Below, piece after piece: positions 35,984 through 43,757 of a DNA stretch of 64,000 nucleotides. Position 1 is the stretch's first letter; each line of letters opens with the position of its first letter. Origin of the DNA: Natranaeroarchaeum aerophilus (lineage in GTDB: Archaea > Halobacteriota > Halobacteria > Halobacteriales > Natronoarchaeaceae); the NCBI RefSeq assembly GCF_023638055.1, contig NZ_JAKRVY010000001.1, forward strand, positions 441,815-505,814, in the 5' to 3' direction. Under the pieces are notes generated by a model that worked only from the letters and a program-made list of their open reading frames with translations, did no database searches and was not told the origin of the DNA. The translations under genes were made by a program, and so were the position numbers.

Positions 35984-37084
35984 ATGGAGTACGATCACGC
36001 GCTCGGCCGCCGACTCCTCGTTGGCGCGTTCCTCGCCGTCCTGTTCGCTCTGGTCGGCTATATCGCCTATTCGTTTCTTGCGGTGCTCGTCTTCGCCGTC
36101 TTTCTGTACTACGCCGTCCGGCCGATCCACCGCTCGCTCGTACGCTTTGGCCTCCCGAGGCGGATCCGGGCGGGTCTCTCGATCGTTCTCTTTGGGATCC
36201 CGTTCGTGCTCTTGCTGGGCTATACGCTCGCCGTGGTGGCAATCGAGACGCGGGAGCTACTCGATGTATACGATGTCGAGGCAACCTACGTCGACCAGCT
36301 GCTCGAAGGAACCGACCTTGCAGAGCTGGATCTCGCCGAACTCCAGGCGCTGGTGACCGACACCGTTAGCCCTGACTCGGCGGGGGTCCTTCTGGCGAAC
36401 CTGCTGGAGGTCATCGGACTTGCCAGCGGCGCGCTCGTGCAGTTCCTCGTCCTCGTCGTACTGACGTACTACATGCTTGTTGACGGCCCGCGGCTTGTCG
36501 AGTGGCTGCTCGCCAACTACGACGAGTCCGGTGTTGCTCGCCGGTACGTCCGCGCCGTCGACCCCGAGCTCTCGATGACGCTCTTTGGCAACATCGTGAA
36601 CGTGTTCGTCACCGCGATCGCGGGCGTCCTCACGTTCTACACGTACAACCTGCTCGCGCCCGCAACCGTGGCTGTCCCCTATCCGGGCCTCATCGCTGCA
36701 CTGGCCGGGATCGGGAGCCTGATCCCCGTTGTCGGGATCAAACTTGTCTACATCCCCGTGGTCGGTCTGCTCGCTGCGACCGCGTGGTCGATCGGGGACC
36801 TCTCGCTGCTCGTTCCGGTCGCGGGGCTGCTGGTCGTCAGCGCCGTCGTCGTCGACTTCATCCCCGACTTCTTTATTCGCGCCCATATCAGCGGCGACGC
36901 CACCCACACCGGGATGTTGCTCGTCGCCTACGTCGTCGGCCCGGTCGTCTTCGGTTTCTACGGGCTCTTTCTTGCGCCGATCCTGCTGATTCTCGTGATC
37001 AACGCGGTGTCGGTGCTCGTTCCGTTCGTGCTGAGCGGGGAGACCGAGGGGATGCGGCAGGCGACGCTACGGGAGTATCAGTAG
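35984..37084 (+). CDS. AI-2E family transporter
   Basis: A 366-residue permease-like protein with about eight hydrophobic segments in the usual layout: two N-terminal pairs, a soluble loop (residues about 85-135) and a C-terminal bundle with PGLIAALAGIGSLIPVVG. Members export autoinducer-2 or act as Na+/H+ antiporters; haloarchaeal substrates are not known. The ATG at 35984 is chosen; a GTG five codons upstream is possible. It is the last host gene before the provirus. Confidence 0.9.
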   Translation: MEYDHALGRRLLVGAFLAVLFALVGYIAYSFLAVLVFAVFLYYAVRPIHRSLVRFGLPRRIRAGLSIVLFGIPFVLLLGYTLAVVAIETRELLDVYDVEATYVDQLLEGTDLAELDLAELQALVTDTVSPDSAGVLLANLLEVIGLASGALVQFLVLVVLTYYMLVDGPRLVEWLLANYDESGVARRYVRAVDPELSMTLFGNIVNVFVTAIAGVLTFYTYNLLAPATVAVPYPGLIAALAGIGSLIPVVGIKLVYIPVVGLLAATAWSIGDLSLLVPVAGLLVVSAVVVDFIPDFFIRAHISGDATHTGMLLVAYVVGPVVFGFYGLFLAPILLILVINAVSVLVPFVLSGETEGMRQATLREYQ

Positions 37085-37169
37085 CGCAGTCGTATCGGGT
37101 AGTGTCGCAGGAGGTTGGTTCAACTGTTCTCGTTGTCGCAGGTGATGATGAGTGCGTGTATACAATGTA

Positions 37170-37197
37170 ACATTGTAACATTATTTACAACGTCACA
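37170..37197 (-). repeat. 28-base repeat, copy 2 (inverted relative to 25386-25413)
   Basis: Exact reverse complement of 25386-25413. Here the flank forms another palindrome, TACAATGT-A-ACATTGTA (37161-37177). The TAA at 37185-37187 ends the minus-strand remnant frame, so in both places the repeat contains the stop codon of an open frame without intact gene. Confidence 0.75.
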
Positions 37198-37442
37198 TGC
37201 TGGTCGGGGGGATGCCGGTCGCTGGGGCTGTTGAGATGCTGTGCCGACTCCCACGGGAGCCCCACCTGCTTGACGGCGCTGTGGCCGTGCATGCTCTGGT
37301 TCGTCGTGTAGCGTTCGGAAAAGTGGGTCTGGGCAGATTTTGAACCACGTCGAGACGTGCTCGCTACGCTGCGCGCGACTCGTCTCGTTCAAATCTGCCA
37401 ACATAACGATGCTGTCGCTCGCGGATTTGCTCGCGACAGAAT

Positions 37443-37457
37443 AGTGGGTTTGGGCAG
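37443..37457 (+). repeat. attL: 15-base copy of the tRNA-Val 3' end
   Basis: AGTGGGTTTGGGCAG matches 54564-54578 exactly in direct orientation, and 62 bases further in is the integrase stop. This is the left attachment site of the provirus and includes the last 12 bases of the tRNA. Confidence 0.8.
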
Positions 37458-37518
37458 GTTGCACTTTCGAAGGGCGTTCCGGGAGTCGTGGGAAGTCGCT
37501 TCCGTGGTGTGATTTCGG

Positions 37519-38547
37519 TCATTCGTCGTCGAGTGAGAGCTTGTCGAGGTGTGGTCGTCGGCGGTGCTCCATCCTGTCACGATGCGTAGATTTGTCGTAG
37601 TGGCGATCGATCACGCGCTGGGACGCGTTGACGCGCTCGCTGGTGACCGATCGAGGAAACTCACAGTCTCGATGCCAGGTGATCGAACCGGTACGCACCT
37701 GGTGGGGCGATCGACTGGACGGGCACTTGCTCGCGCTGTTGAACTCGGTGAACTCGCAGGTCTCGCGCTCGTGACCGTGCGGGCAGTCGGAGTGAAGGCA
37801 GGGGAGGGTAGCCTGATAACACCAGACTCGAATGGTGTTTCTCGATGGACGGCCTTTCGCAGTCGAAAAGAGCGGTTGCCGTCCGTGGTCGTCGTGCGTT
37901 TCCCATCGGTGGTGAGTGAGGTAGTTCGAGATCGCGTCTACCACCTCGTCGTGGAGTGCCACCGCGCGCTCGCCGTGACGTTTGTTCTTGAGCGGCGTAT
38001 CTGACTCCGGACGATGGGTAAAGGTGACGAGTTTCGCGTGTTCGTCGAAGTCCCGAACGTCGAGGCCGCGGACAGCTCCGAGGCGTGCGCCGGAGTGCCA
38101 CAGGAGTTCGAGGAGTGCGTGATGCTTCCGACCGTACACGTCCTCGTTGTTGCGGTAGTAGGTGAGAAGTGCCCGCGCGTCCTCGGTCGAGAGTTTCACG
38201 TCGGACGCTTCCTCACCCTCTGGAACGATCGGGACGTGGACCTTCTCGGAGAGATCTTCGTCGACGGCCTCGATCCGTTCGAGGTATTCGACGAAGTTCT
38301 TGATCGTCTGCATCTCGCCGTTGAGTGTCGAGGCCGCGAGCTCGCCAGCGCGCTTTGATTCGTACTGCTCGAAGAGCCAGCCGGAGAACTCCGAAACAGT
38401 CTGAATGTTGTTCTCCTCGCACCACTCGACGAACAGCTTCAGACGGTAGTGGTAGGTCTTCTGCGAGCCAGCGGTGGTTTCGGTACTCCGTCGGGAGACG
38501 TACCGATCCCACGCGTCACGCGGAGAGAGTTCTGCGGGTGCGTCCAT
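37519..38547 (-). CDS. int: Tyrosine recombinase (integrase) of the provirus
   Basis: Catalyses integration at the tRNA-Val site. The 342-residue protein has a SAM-like N-terminal domain (residues 8-95) and a catalytic domain with Arg 155 (HSGARLG), His 282 and Arg 285 (PHQVRTG), His 292 and the nucleophile Tyr 317 (DRHYDK). Between the Arg and HxxR motifs lies a Cys/His cluster (CLHSDCPHGHERETC) that may bind zinc, not usual in phage integrases. It lies next to attL and directly follows the zinc-protein gene with no spacer. Confidence 0.93.
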   Translation of the reverse strand: MDAPAELSPRDAWDRYVSRRSTETTAGSQKTYHYRLKLFVEWCEENNIQTVSEFSGWLFEQYESKRAGELAASTLNGEMQTIKNFVEYLERIEAVDEDLSEKVHVPIVPEGEEASDVKLSTEDARALLTYYRNNEDVYGRKHHALLELLWHSGARLGAVRGLDVRDFDEHAKLVTFTHRPESDTPLKNKRHGERAVALHDEVVDAISNYLTHHRWETHDDHGRQPLFSTAKGRPSRNTIRVWCYQATLPCLHSDCPHGHERETCEFTEFNSASKCPSSRSPHQVRTGSITWHRDCEFPRSVTSERVNASQRVIDRHYDKSTHRDRMEHRRRPHLDKLSLDDE

Positions 38548-39330
38548 CTACTCCGCAGCACCCCGTTCCGGTTTGATGGTTACCCGTCGCGCGAGATAGT
38601 CGACGGTGATCTGCACGTACTCGCGCTCGACGGTGAACTCGGGGAACGAGTTCGGATCAGGCCCGAGTCCGGCATTCAGTGCGACGGAGTAACGCCCGTC
38701 TTCGAGTAGGCGTACGTCGATCGCGTCGAACGTGTCGGAGTTCGTGATCAGGTCGACCGCGCCGTGCAGGTCGCAGTCGGGGTTCTTGTGCCAGCCTTTG
38801 GGCGGCTCGACGAATCGATCAGGCTGGTCGTCCGACTCCGATGCAGTGGGAGAGTCGGCCTGCTGGTCGCGCCGTCGAAGACACGTCTTGCATGGCGAAC
38901 GCCCGCGAGTTCCAGCAGGCGACTCGACGTATTCGGGTGCGCGGAGAACTGTCGAGTCGGGGTCGGCGTCGTCGAGATGCTGGCAGTTCTGGAAGAAGTG
39001 GAACGAGCTACCGGAGTCAGTGTACCACGCTCGTTCTACCTCGGTAGTGGACGGGCCGCCGTCAGTCTCGACGGGCAGCTCGGAGACGGGAGTGACGCCG
39101 GTCGGCGCACAGTTGAGTCCGTGGCTATTGGCCTTCCGGTGTGCCCGAGCACGGGAGTTGTGAGTATCAAGATAGCCACAGTCGGTACACCGGAGGATGA
39201 ACTCCTCGGGTGCGTGGTGATCCGGCTCGTAGCCGTCAGGTATCGCCTGCGCGTACACGTCGCCGGGCTTTTGAGCGTGTGATGCGTCCAGATCGTTGTG
39301 GGGCTTACCCCCCACGGTGGTTTCGCTCAT
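38548..39330 (-). CDS. Zinc-finger-like protein upstream of the integrase
   Basis: A 260-residue protein from MSETTVG. GGAG seven bases before this ATG supports the start; an ATG at 39384 is alternative. Cys/His motifs: CTDCGYLDTHNSRARAH (C2H2-like), CQHLDD and CKTCLRRRD, and a beta-rich C-terminal end. The stop directly abuts the integrase ATG, so the two are cotranscribed. In SNJ2, accessory genes next to the integrase assist integration; this could be such a helper, by position only. Confidence 0.72.
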   Translation of the reverse strand: MSETTVGGKPHNDLDASHAQKPGDVYAQAIPDGYEPDHHAPEEFILRCTDCGYLDTHNSRARAHRKANSHGLNCAPTGVTPVSELPVETDGGPSTTEVERAWYTDSGSSFHFFQNCQHLDDADPDSTVLRAPEYVESPAGTRGRSPCKTCLRRRDQQADSPTASESDDQPDRFVEPPKGWHKNPDCDLHGAVDLITNSDTFDAIDVRLLEDGRYSVALNAGLGPDPNSFPEFTVEREYVQITVDYLARRVTIKPERGAAE

Positions 39331-39540
39331 GGATTCTCCTGCGGAGCCACCTTGGGCCGGTGTGCCAGCACCGGCCTGCTTCATTTGCCGACTAGTTTCG
39401 TCTACATCCAGCTTGGTTGCCCCGCATACAGGTAGTTGAATTCTCTATGCATAAATGTATCGCAGATAGTTTCTAACATCATAGATAGGTAGTAGCATCT
39501 TCCATGAGTATTAGATGCCTGCATCACGAAACGAATAGCA

Positions 39541-39852
39541 ATGAGACAGTCGGGCACTTGGATGACCATCTGGGACGACCGAATCTTAGAGGTCGTTCGA
39601 GACGAGGGTGCAACCCCCGTAGGAAAGATAACCGAGAACGATGGGATCAGAATTTCCCAGCCGTCAGTTTCGCGCCGATGCCAGAAACTGGCGGACAATG
39701 GACTGTTACGCCCGATTGGAAACGGTGTCTATGCGATCACAGATGAAGGTGAAGCCTATCTAAAAGGAGAGTACGATGCCGAAAATGGTGCGTTCATGAA
39801 CGGTGGTGAAGTAAACAACGGCCCCGCTGCTGGAGAACCCTCTGATATATGA
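39541..39852 (+). CDS. PhiH1 repressor-like winged-helix protein
   Basis: A 103-residue winged helix: WDDRILEVVRDEGATPVGKI, then a recognition helix with ISQPSVSRRCQKLADNGLL and the wing IGNGVYAITDEGEAYLKGE. This matches the phiH1 repressor-like family that controls lysogeny in haloviruses. It is divergent from the integrase operon with a 210-base intergenic region, where a switch between integration and virion genes could sit. Overlaps the next, similar gene by four bases. Confidence 0.87.
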   Translation: MRQSGTWMTIWDDRILEVVRDEGATPVGKITENDGIRISQPSVSRRCQKLADNGLLRPIGNGVYAITDEGEAYLKGEYDAENGAFMNGGEVNNGPAAGEPSDI

Positions 39853-40142
39853 CTGACCGCAAAGCCGCCCGTTGGATGTGTACACTCGATGAGCGAATCC
39901 TTGAGCACTTACAGAGGAGATCGTGGGAGACTCCCAGAACGATCTCTTCAGTAATGCGATTCAATGCGAGTGAGGATCGGATACGAGAGCGTTGTCAAGC
40001 ACTTGCTCAAGCCGGATTGATCGGACCTCTTCACGAGGATTCAGATATGTATTCAATTACAACTGAAGGGGAGCTGTATCTGTCTGGTGATCTCGATGCA
40101 AATAGTGTTTCACGTCCCTCTATTGAAAGATTGAGGGGGTAA
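39849..40142 (+). CDS. Second PhiH1 repressor-like winged-helix protein
   Basis: A 97-residue paralogue-like protein with LDERILEHLQRRSWETPRTISSVM, a recognition helix with SEDRIRERCQALAQAGLI and wing MYSITTEGELYLSGDL. Translation is coupled to the first repressor. Two adjacent winged-helix proteins may bind as a heterodimer or set opposite states. Convergent with the AT-rich cassette; 30 bases separate the stops. Confidence 0.83.
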   Translation: MTDRKAARWMCTLDERILEHLQRRSWETPRTISSVMRFNASEDRIRERCQALAQAGLIGPLHEDSDMYSITTEGELYLSGDLDANSVSRPSIERLRG

Positions 40143-40172
40143 GTGAAGGAATAAAACAAATACCATCCAAAG

Positions 40173-40592
40173 CTAAAACTCACGGCTATAATTATCAGCA
40201 AATTTATCTATAAATATGTGTGTTGATAATATGAATATAAAAGACAAAGATGCAAACAACAAAATTACAGAAATCATCTCTTCTACTGTTGCAATGATTG
40301 ATAACTCAACTGACGTATGGGCATACGATACAACAATTGAAACTAAGGAAATCAAATAAACCCATTCTAAAGGTTTTGGTGATTCATCTGGGTGTCCTAT
40401 TGTATAATTATACATATACGCACCCATCAATAATGTAATTGCCCCGAATAATAAAAACACACCATTGTGTTTTATATTTGGCAAACTTGGTTCGACACCC
40501 ATAGAATAAAGTACTATATAATTCAATGCCGGTAAGAATACGAACAACCCCGACTTCTCATCAAGCAACGCGTCTACGTCTTGAACAGACAT
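40173..40592 (-). CDS. Four-helix membrane protein, third gene of the AT-rich cassette
   Basis: A 139-residue integral membrane protein with about four helices (residues about 15-35, 43-60, 75-93 and 100-128), short loops and the tail IDKFADNYSREF. AT-rich codon use unlike virion genes. It is last in the three-gene unit, two bases after the preceding stop. Small multi-helix proteins in this position are often the membrane-damaging effector of abortive-infection units; that is inference only. Confidence 0.75.
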   Translation of the reverse strand: MSVQDVDALLDEKSGLFVFLPALNYIVLYSMGVEPSLPNIKHNGVFLLFGAITLLMGAYMYNYTIGHPDESPKPLEWVYLISLVSIVVSYAHTSVELSIIATVEEMISVILLFASLSFIFILSTHIFIDKFADNYSREF

Positions 40593-40594
40593 TA

Positions 40595-41467
40595 TTAATC
40601 AGATTCAGCATTGTCAGCTTCCTGAAACTCATCACAGTCAATTCTGTAGACCGTTTCTCGGCTATCTAACATCATAGTATATTTTAGATTTTCCGAAGAA
40701 GTATGCAAAGTATCTATACTTTTTCTGAGCTTCAACCGGTTTTCCCAACCTTGAGCTCGTGCATCAACATATTCAATTTTTATCGGATGACTATCGTAGT
40801 CATTAAGCTTATTTATTATTCTTTTAGTTATCATGTACTGTTTGGTATGTTTTGATACATAGACAGTAAAAGGCTCATTAGAAAGAATATAGTTATGAGC
40901 ATGTTGACGAGAGTTCGTGGGATAATTAGTGTATTCATTGGGACTATCGAATATTTTTCTAATATATCCGCCTTCGTCGTAGTACCCGGAACTTATTAAG
41001 TTAGCAACAAGCCTTATTTCGTCATCCTGAAACCGATTAGATAATTCGGACAGACGCTCTGCCATTTTTTTCTTCGGTGTATAGTGTGACTTCTTTTCCC
41101 AATCCTGACGGAGATACAGTGCATTCCGGATCATTGCAACATCATTCTTCGTCAGGTAATCTCTATAATAATCTACAATATCTGTCAGACGATCTTCAGT
41201 TAATGCTTTCTGAACTAATAGAATATCCTCTTGAATTTCAGGATCAAAGAATCCACCCTGCATCCATGCACCGCTGTATACTTTTTCAAAATCATCGTCA
41301 GAGAGTGCATCTATATTTATAACAACAATTTCCTCACCTTCCTTCTGTTCAATACGAGCTTGAGGAACATCAGAACCGAGAGCGTCAACTTCAATTTCGA
41401 TATTTTCTAGGTTTCTATCAGAAGGTACAATATCAGAAGTGATTTCTCTAACGGTGTCCCACATCAC
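40595..41467 (-). CDS. Unknown 290-residue protein of the AT-rich cassette
   Basis: A soluble mixed-fold protein; family not recognised. Residues 1-60 look like a beta-rich start (IEIEVDALGSDVPQARIEQK, EEIVVINIDAL), the middle is helical (DILLVQKALTEDRLTDIVDYYRDYL with KKKMAERLSELSNRFQDDEIR), and the C-terminal part has strands (FTVYVSKHTKQYMITKRIIN). It overlaps the upstream gene by four bases. Markedly AT-rich codons suggest recent transfer. Position suggests a sensor or regulator for the membrane protein behind it. Confidence 0.75.
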   Translation of the reverse strand: MMWDTVREITSDIVPSDRNLENIEIEVDALGSDVPQARIEQKEGEEIVVINIDALSDDDFEKVYSGAWMQGGFFDPEIQEDILLVQKALTEDRLTDIVDYYRDYLTKNDVAMIRNALYLRQDWEKKSHYTPKKKMAERLSELSNRFQDDEIRLVANLISSGYYDEGGYIRKIFDSPNEYTNYPTNSRQHAHNYILSNEPFTVYVSKHTKQYMITKRIINKLNDYDSHPIKIEYVDARAQGWENRLKLRKSIDTLHTSSENLKYTMMLDSRETVYRIDCDEFQEADNAESD

Positions 41468-41721
41468 TCGTCTATTCCATGTTTATGTTCAGCAAACTTG
41501 GCTGCAGAAGCAAAATTATCTTCAATAAAAACCTCGGAGGCATTTCCAACTCCACCTAGGTCTTCAATCTTTATTTCATTTCCAAGGTTGGACTCAACTC
41601 TATCACCGTCCTCGTCTAAAATATATCCTTCATCATCAGTAGATTTACCAGACCTTTCAAGCATCTTCTCCAGCGCGGCGGGCCTGAATGTGATGTTTGA
41701 TTCCATGATTGAACAGTTCAC
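41464..41721 (-). CDS. Small acidic protein, first gene of the AT-rich cassette
   Basis: An 85-residue protein; an ATG at 41706 (MESNITFRP) is another possible start. Features: RPAALEKMLERSGKST, an acidic stretch with DEDGDRVESNLGNEIKIEDLG, and FASAAKFAEHKHGIDE. It could be an antitoxin-like or immunity partner by size and position. Its stop overlaps the next start by four bases (ATGA). No family recognised. Confidence 0.7.
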   Translation of the reverse strand: MNCSIMESNITFRPAALEKMLERSGKSTDDEGYILDEDGDRVESNLGNEIKIEDLGGVGNASEVFIEDNFASAAKFAEHKHGIDE

Positions 41722-41857
41722 AGGCCTAGGGCCAGTGTCTATGTCGTATTACGAGAAGCTATGATCATATATTTTGTGACTCAACGCTCGCTAACTCGTA
41801 ACCGCATTCCCGTGGCCCCCTGCGCTCCGCTTGGGGGCGTGCGGTCGATCTTCCGTG

Positions 41858-41883
41858 TTTACCCCCCATGGGAGGGGGGTAAA
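41858..41883. repeat. Ten-base perfect hairpin TTTACCCCCC / GGGGGGTAAA
   Basis: Arms 41858-41867 and 41874-41883 with loop ATGGGA. Another stem, GCCCCC/GGGGGC (41815-41838), lies just before it. Both sit between the AT-rich cassette's start (41721) and the end of the virion operon, exactly at the composition change. May insulate the two units or mark a cassette boundary. Confidence 0.6.
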
Positions 41884-41938
41884 GACGGCTATCTCCCTTG
41901 TGGTGTTTGGTGAGCTGGGAGAAACAGGATGGCTGAAA

Positions 41939-41969
41939 GACCGCCCGACCCGTTGAGGGACGGGCGGTC
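41939..41969 (-). terminator. Hairpin terminator of the virion operon
   Basis: GACCGCCCG (41939-41947) and CGGGCGGTC (41961-41969) are perfect nine-base arms with a 13-base loop, starting 16 bases after the NTPase stop in the direction of transcription. No long T tract follows on the minus strand, so folding rather than a classical intrinsic signal may act. Confidence 0.55.
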
Positions 41970-41985
41970 GGACCGTCAGAAGATG

Positions 41986-42918
41986 TTAGTCGGTGATCTC
42001 GAAGGTAGCGGTCTCGTCAGGATCGTAGTCAGCATCGGACTCAATCGAGGGAACCGGATCGATCGTGAACTGCTCCCCGACAAAATTGCCGTCGTCGATC
42101 GCGTCGTAGAACTCCGCGTGGTACTCGTCGGCTTCGAGATCGTGCTCTTCCCGAACCTGCTTGACGAAGTACGTCGAGTGTTCGCGCAGTGCTGGCGCGA
42201 TATCGTACCCATCCTCACGGTGACCGATGACGATCATCCGAAGCCCGAGTTTGCTCTTGAACGTGACCAGTTCGTAGAAGTGTTCGTTCACGTCGTAGTT
42301 GCTGGTCTGGGCGTTCGCTTCGGTCGAGAACTCGTCGAGGACGGCGAAGATATCGTCGTACTCGTCGCAGAGATCCCGGAGTTCGGACTTTGATTCGACG
42401 TAGTGAACGCGCTCGTCGAGCGCGTCGTCGTGGAACTCCAGCGTGGTGACGTTCGTAGCGAGCACCATGTCGGGATCGTCCAGGAGCGCGAGGAACGCGA
42501 GCCACAGCGCGGTGTTCGTTTTCCCGCCGTCAGTGTGACCGACGAAGACGGGCATCCAGCCGGGCCGTCGCATCTCGTCGACGATCTTCATCAGGGTGCG
42601 CGCTTCGGAGAGGTCGACCTCTCGATGCGTTAGGCCGGTGAGGTAGGAGAGCAACGAGACGTTTCCTTCACGGACTGCGCGAGCTGCTGCTTCGCCAGCG
42701 TGTTTCATCAGCATTCGCTCGCAGAGGTCGGTCTGCTCGAATGTCGCCGGGAGATCGGGATGGTGAGAGGAGTCGTAGACGTGAGAGAGGTACTGATATC
42801 GTTCGAGTGCAGCACCCTCGAAGTACGCGCTCAGTGGATAGGCGGCTCGGTTGTCGGTGAGCCGACCGTCCTGTACTTCGCGGTACTCCGCAGCAGGGAG
42901 TGATGGGTCGCCGGACAT
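41986..42918 (-). CDS. Virion-block NTPase (pleolipovirus VP8/packaging ATPase-like)
   Basis: A 310-residue P-loop ATPase. Walker A VGHTDGGKTNT lies at about residues 126-136 and Walker B FAVLDEF at about 191-197, followed by a helical C-terminus and an acidic tail. The spacing resembles the small FtsK/HerA-type ATPases of archaeal viruses. It is the last gene of the virion operon, as VP8 is in pleolipoviruses, where it is a putative NTPase. Shares one base with the preceding gene. Ends before the 41939 hairpin. Confidence 0.85.
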   Translation of the reverse strand: MSGDPSLPAAEYREVQDGRLTDNRAAYPLSAYFEGAALERYQYLSHVYDSSHHPDLPATFEQTDLCERMLMKHAGEAAARAVREGNVSLLSYLTGLTHREVDLSEARTLMKIVDEMRRPGWMPVFVGHTDGGKTNTALWLAFLALLDDPDMVLATNVTTLEFHDDALDERVHYVESKSELRDLCDEYDDIFAVLDEFSTEANAQTSNYDVNEHFYELVTFKSKLGLRMIVIGHREDGYDIAPALREHSTYFVKQVREEHDLEADEYHAEFYDAIDDGNFVGEQFTIDPVPSIESDADYDPDETATFEITD

Positions 42919-43757
42919 CAGTCATCGGCCCCCGCTCGATCGGGCTGGTCGGAGAAGAGACCGGCACTGTCGGCGTTGGGATCGAGGCGATCAGGGCCAG
43001 CCGGTTGGTAGTCGTCCGGTGTTTCGGTCCACGGTGCGGGATCGTCGAGTTCGTCGATATCGGAGAGTTCGACATCACTCTGTACTCCGGCGATCAGACG
43101 GTTTGCCTGGTCGCGGAGTCCCTGCACGCGCTTCTGGAACATCTCCTGTTTCTGCTGGACGGACTCCTGCACGATATCAGTGAGATCGACGCGGACCTTC
43201 CGCCATTCCTGATATCGGTCGGTTTCAGCGAGTTCCAGCCACGAGGGTTGTGATTCGGTGATTGGCGTATCGAAGACCGCTCGAACGTCGTCGTCGAGGT
43301 CGTCCTGGTCGTCGTCAGTCTGAAGGACGACATAGCCGGCTCCGTTATCGGTCTCGCGCTGGCGCGGGAGTCCCTGAGTGAAGGCGAATTCGTTCAGGGA
43401 GTTCCCGGTAGCGAGGACGCAGTGAACCTCTTTGTGATCAGGATCTCCGATCACCAGAGGCGTAGCGTTCTGCAGAGTGATGTAGAGGTTGGCACTGAAC
43501 ACCATGGGACCGACGATCAGGAGGAAGAGAAACGCGGTGAGGAACGATAGGGAGAGCCATCGGAGTGTTCTCGACGGAATACCCGAAAGCTCGATGAACG
43601 AGAGGGAGAGACCAGCGACCAGTAGCAGGATACAGAGGGTGATCGGCCACTTGAACGCGATCAGGAGATCGGCGAGATGGCCGCCGGTTCCCTTGGCTTC
43701 CGTGTTGACGTTCATTGTCTGCGGGAGGTTCTTCGGGTTCCGGTCGTCAGAAGACAC
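42918..43757 (-). CDS. Virion-block membrane protein (pleolipovirus ORF7-like position)
   Basis: A 279-residue protein starting at GTG 43757, chosen because GGGGGTG, close to the haloarchaeal ribosome binding site, ends five bases before it; a GTG at 43796 gives 13 more residues but overlaps the previous gene by 50 bases. Two helices at about residues 33-52 and 67-90 are followed by a large soluble domain with VQKRVQGLRDQANRLIAGV, a likely coiled coil. It corresponds by order to ORF7 of pleolipoviruses. Confidence 0.75.
   Translation of the reverse strand: MSSDDRNPKNLPQTMNVNTEAKGTGGHLADLLIAFKWPITLCILLLVAGLSLSFIELSGIPSRTLRWLSLSFLTAFLFLLIVGPMVFSANLYITLQNATPLVIGDPDHKEVHCVLATGNSLNEFAFTQGLPRQRETDNGAGYVVLQTDDDQDDLDDDVRAVFDTPITESQPSWLELAETDRYQEWRKVRVDLTDIVQESVQQKQEMFQKRVQGLRDQANRLIAGVQSDVELSDIDELDDPAPWTETPDDYQPAGPDRLDPNADSAGLFSDQPDRAGADD

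Larger units (their letters stand above)
37085..37518. other. Junction between host and provirus: repeats, hairpins and gene remnant
   Basis: A 434-base region without an intact gene. It holds the 28-base repeat (37170-37197), an imperfect copy of the tRNA-Val 3' end (37322-37345), an inverted copy of its T-arm (37387-37399) and attL (37443-37457). CGAGACG (37351-37357) pairs with CGTCTCG (37380-37386) inside the larger stem, and CTGTCGC/GCGACAG (37412-37439) is a further hairpin. A minus-strand frame from about 37330 to the stop at 37185-37187 (including ERYTTNQSMHGHSAV) looks like the C-terminal remnant of a protein gene, family unknown. Confidence 0.5.

Noticed and set aside
37322-37345. 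Possible second tRNA gene
   Set aside because: Only the acceptor and T-arm part resembles tRNA-Val; no anticodon or D-arm follows, so it is an att-like fragment.
39500-41800. CRISPR array in the AT-rich part
   Set aside because: No regularly spaced direct repeats; the AT-rich stretch is coding.
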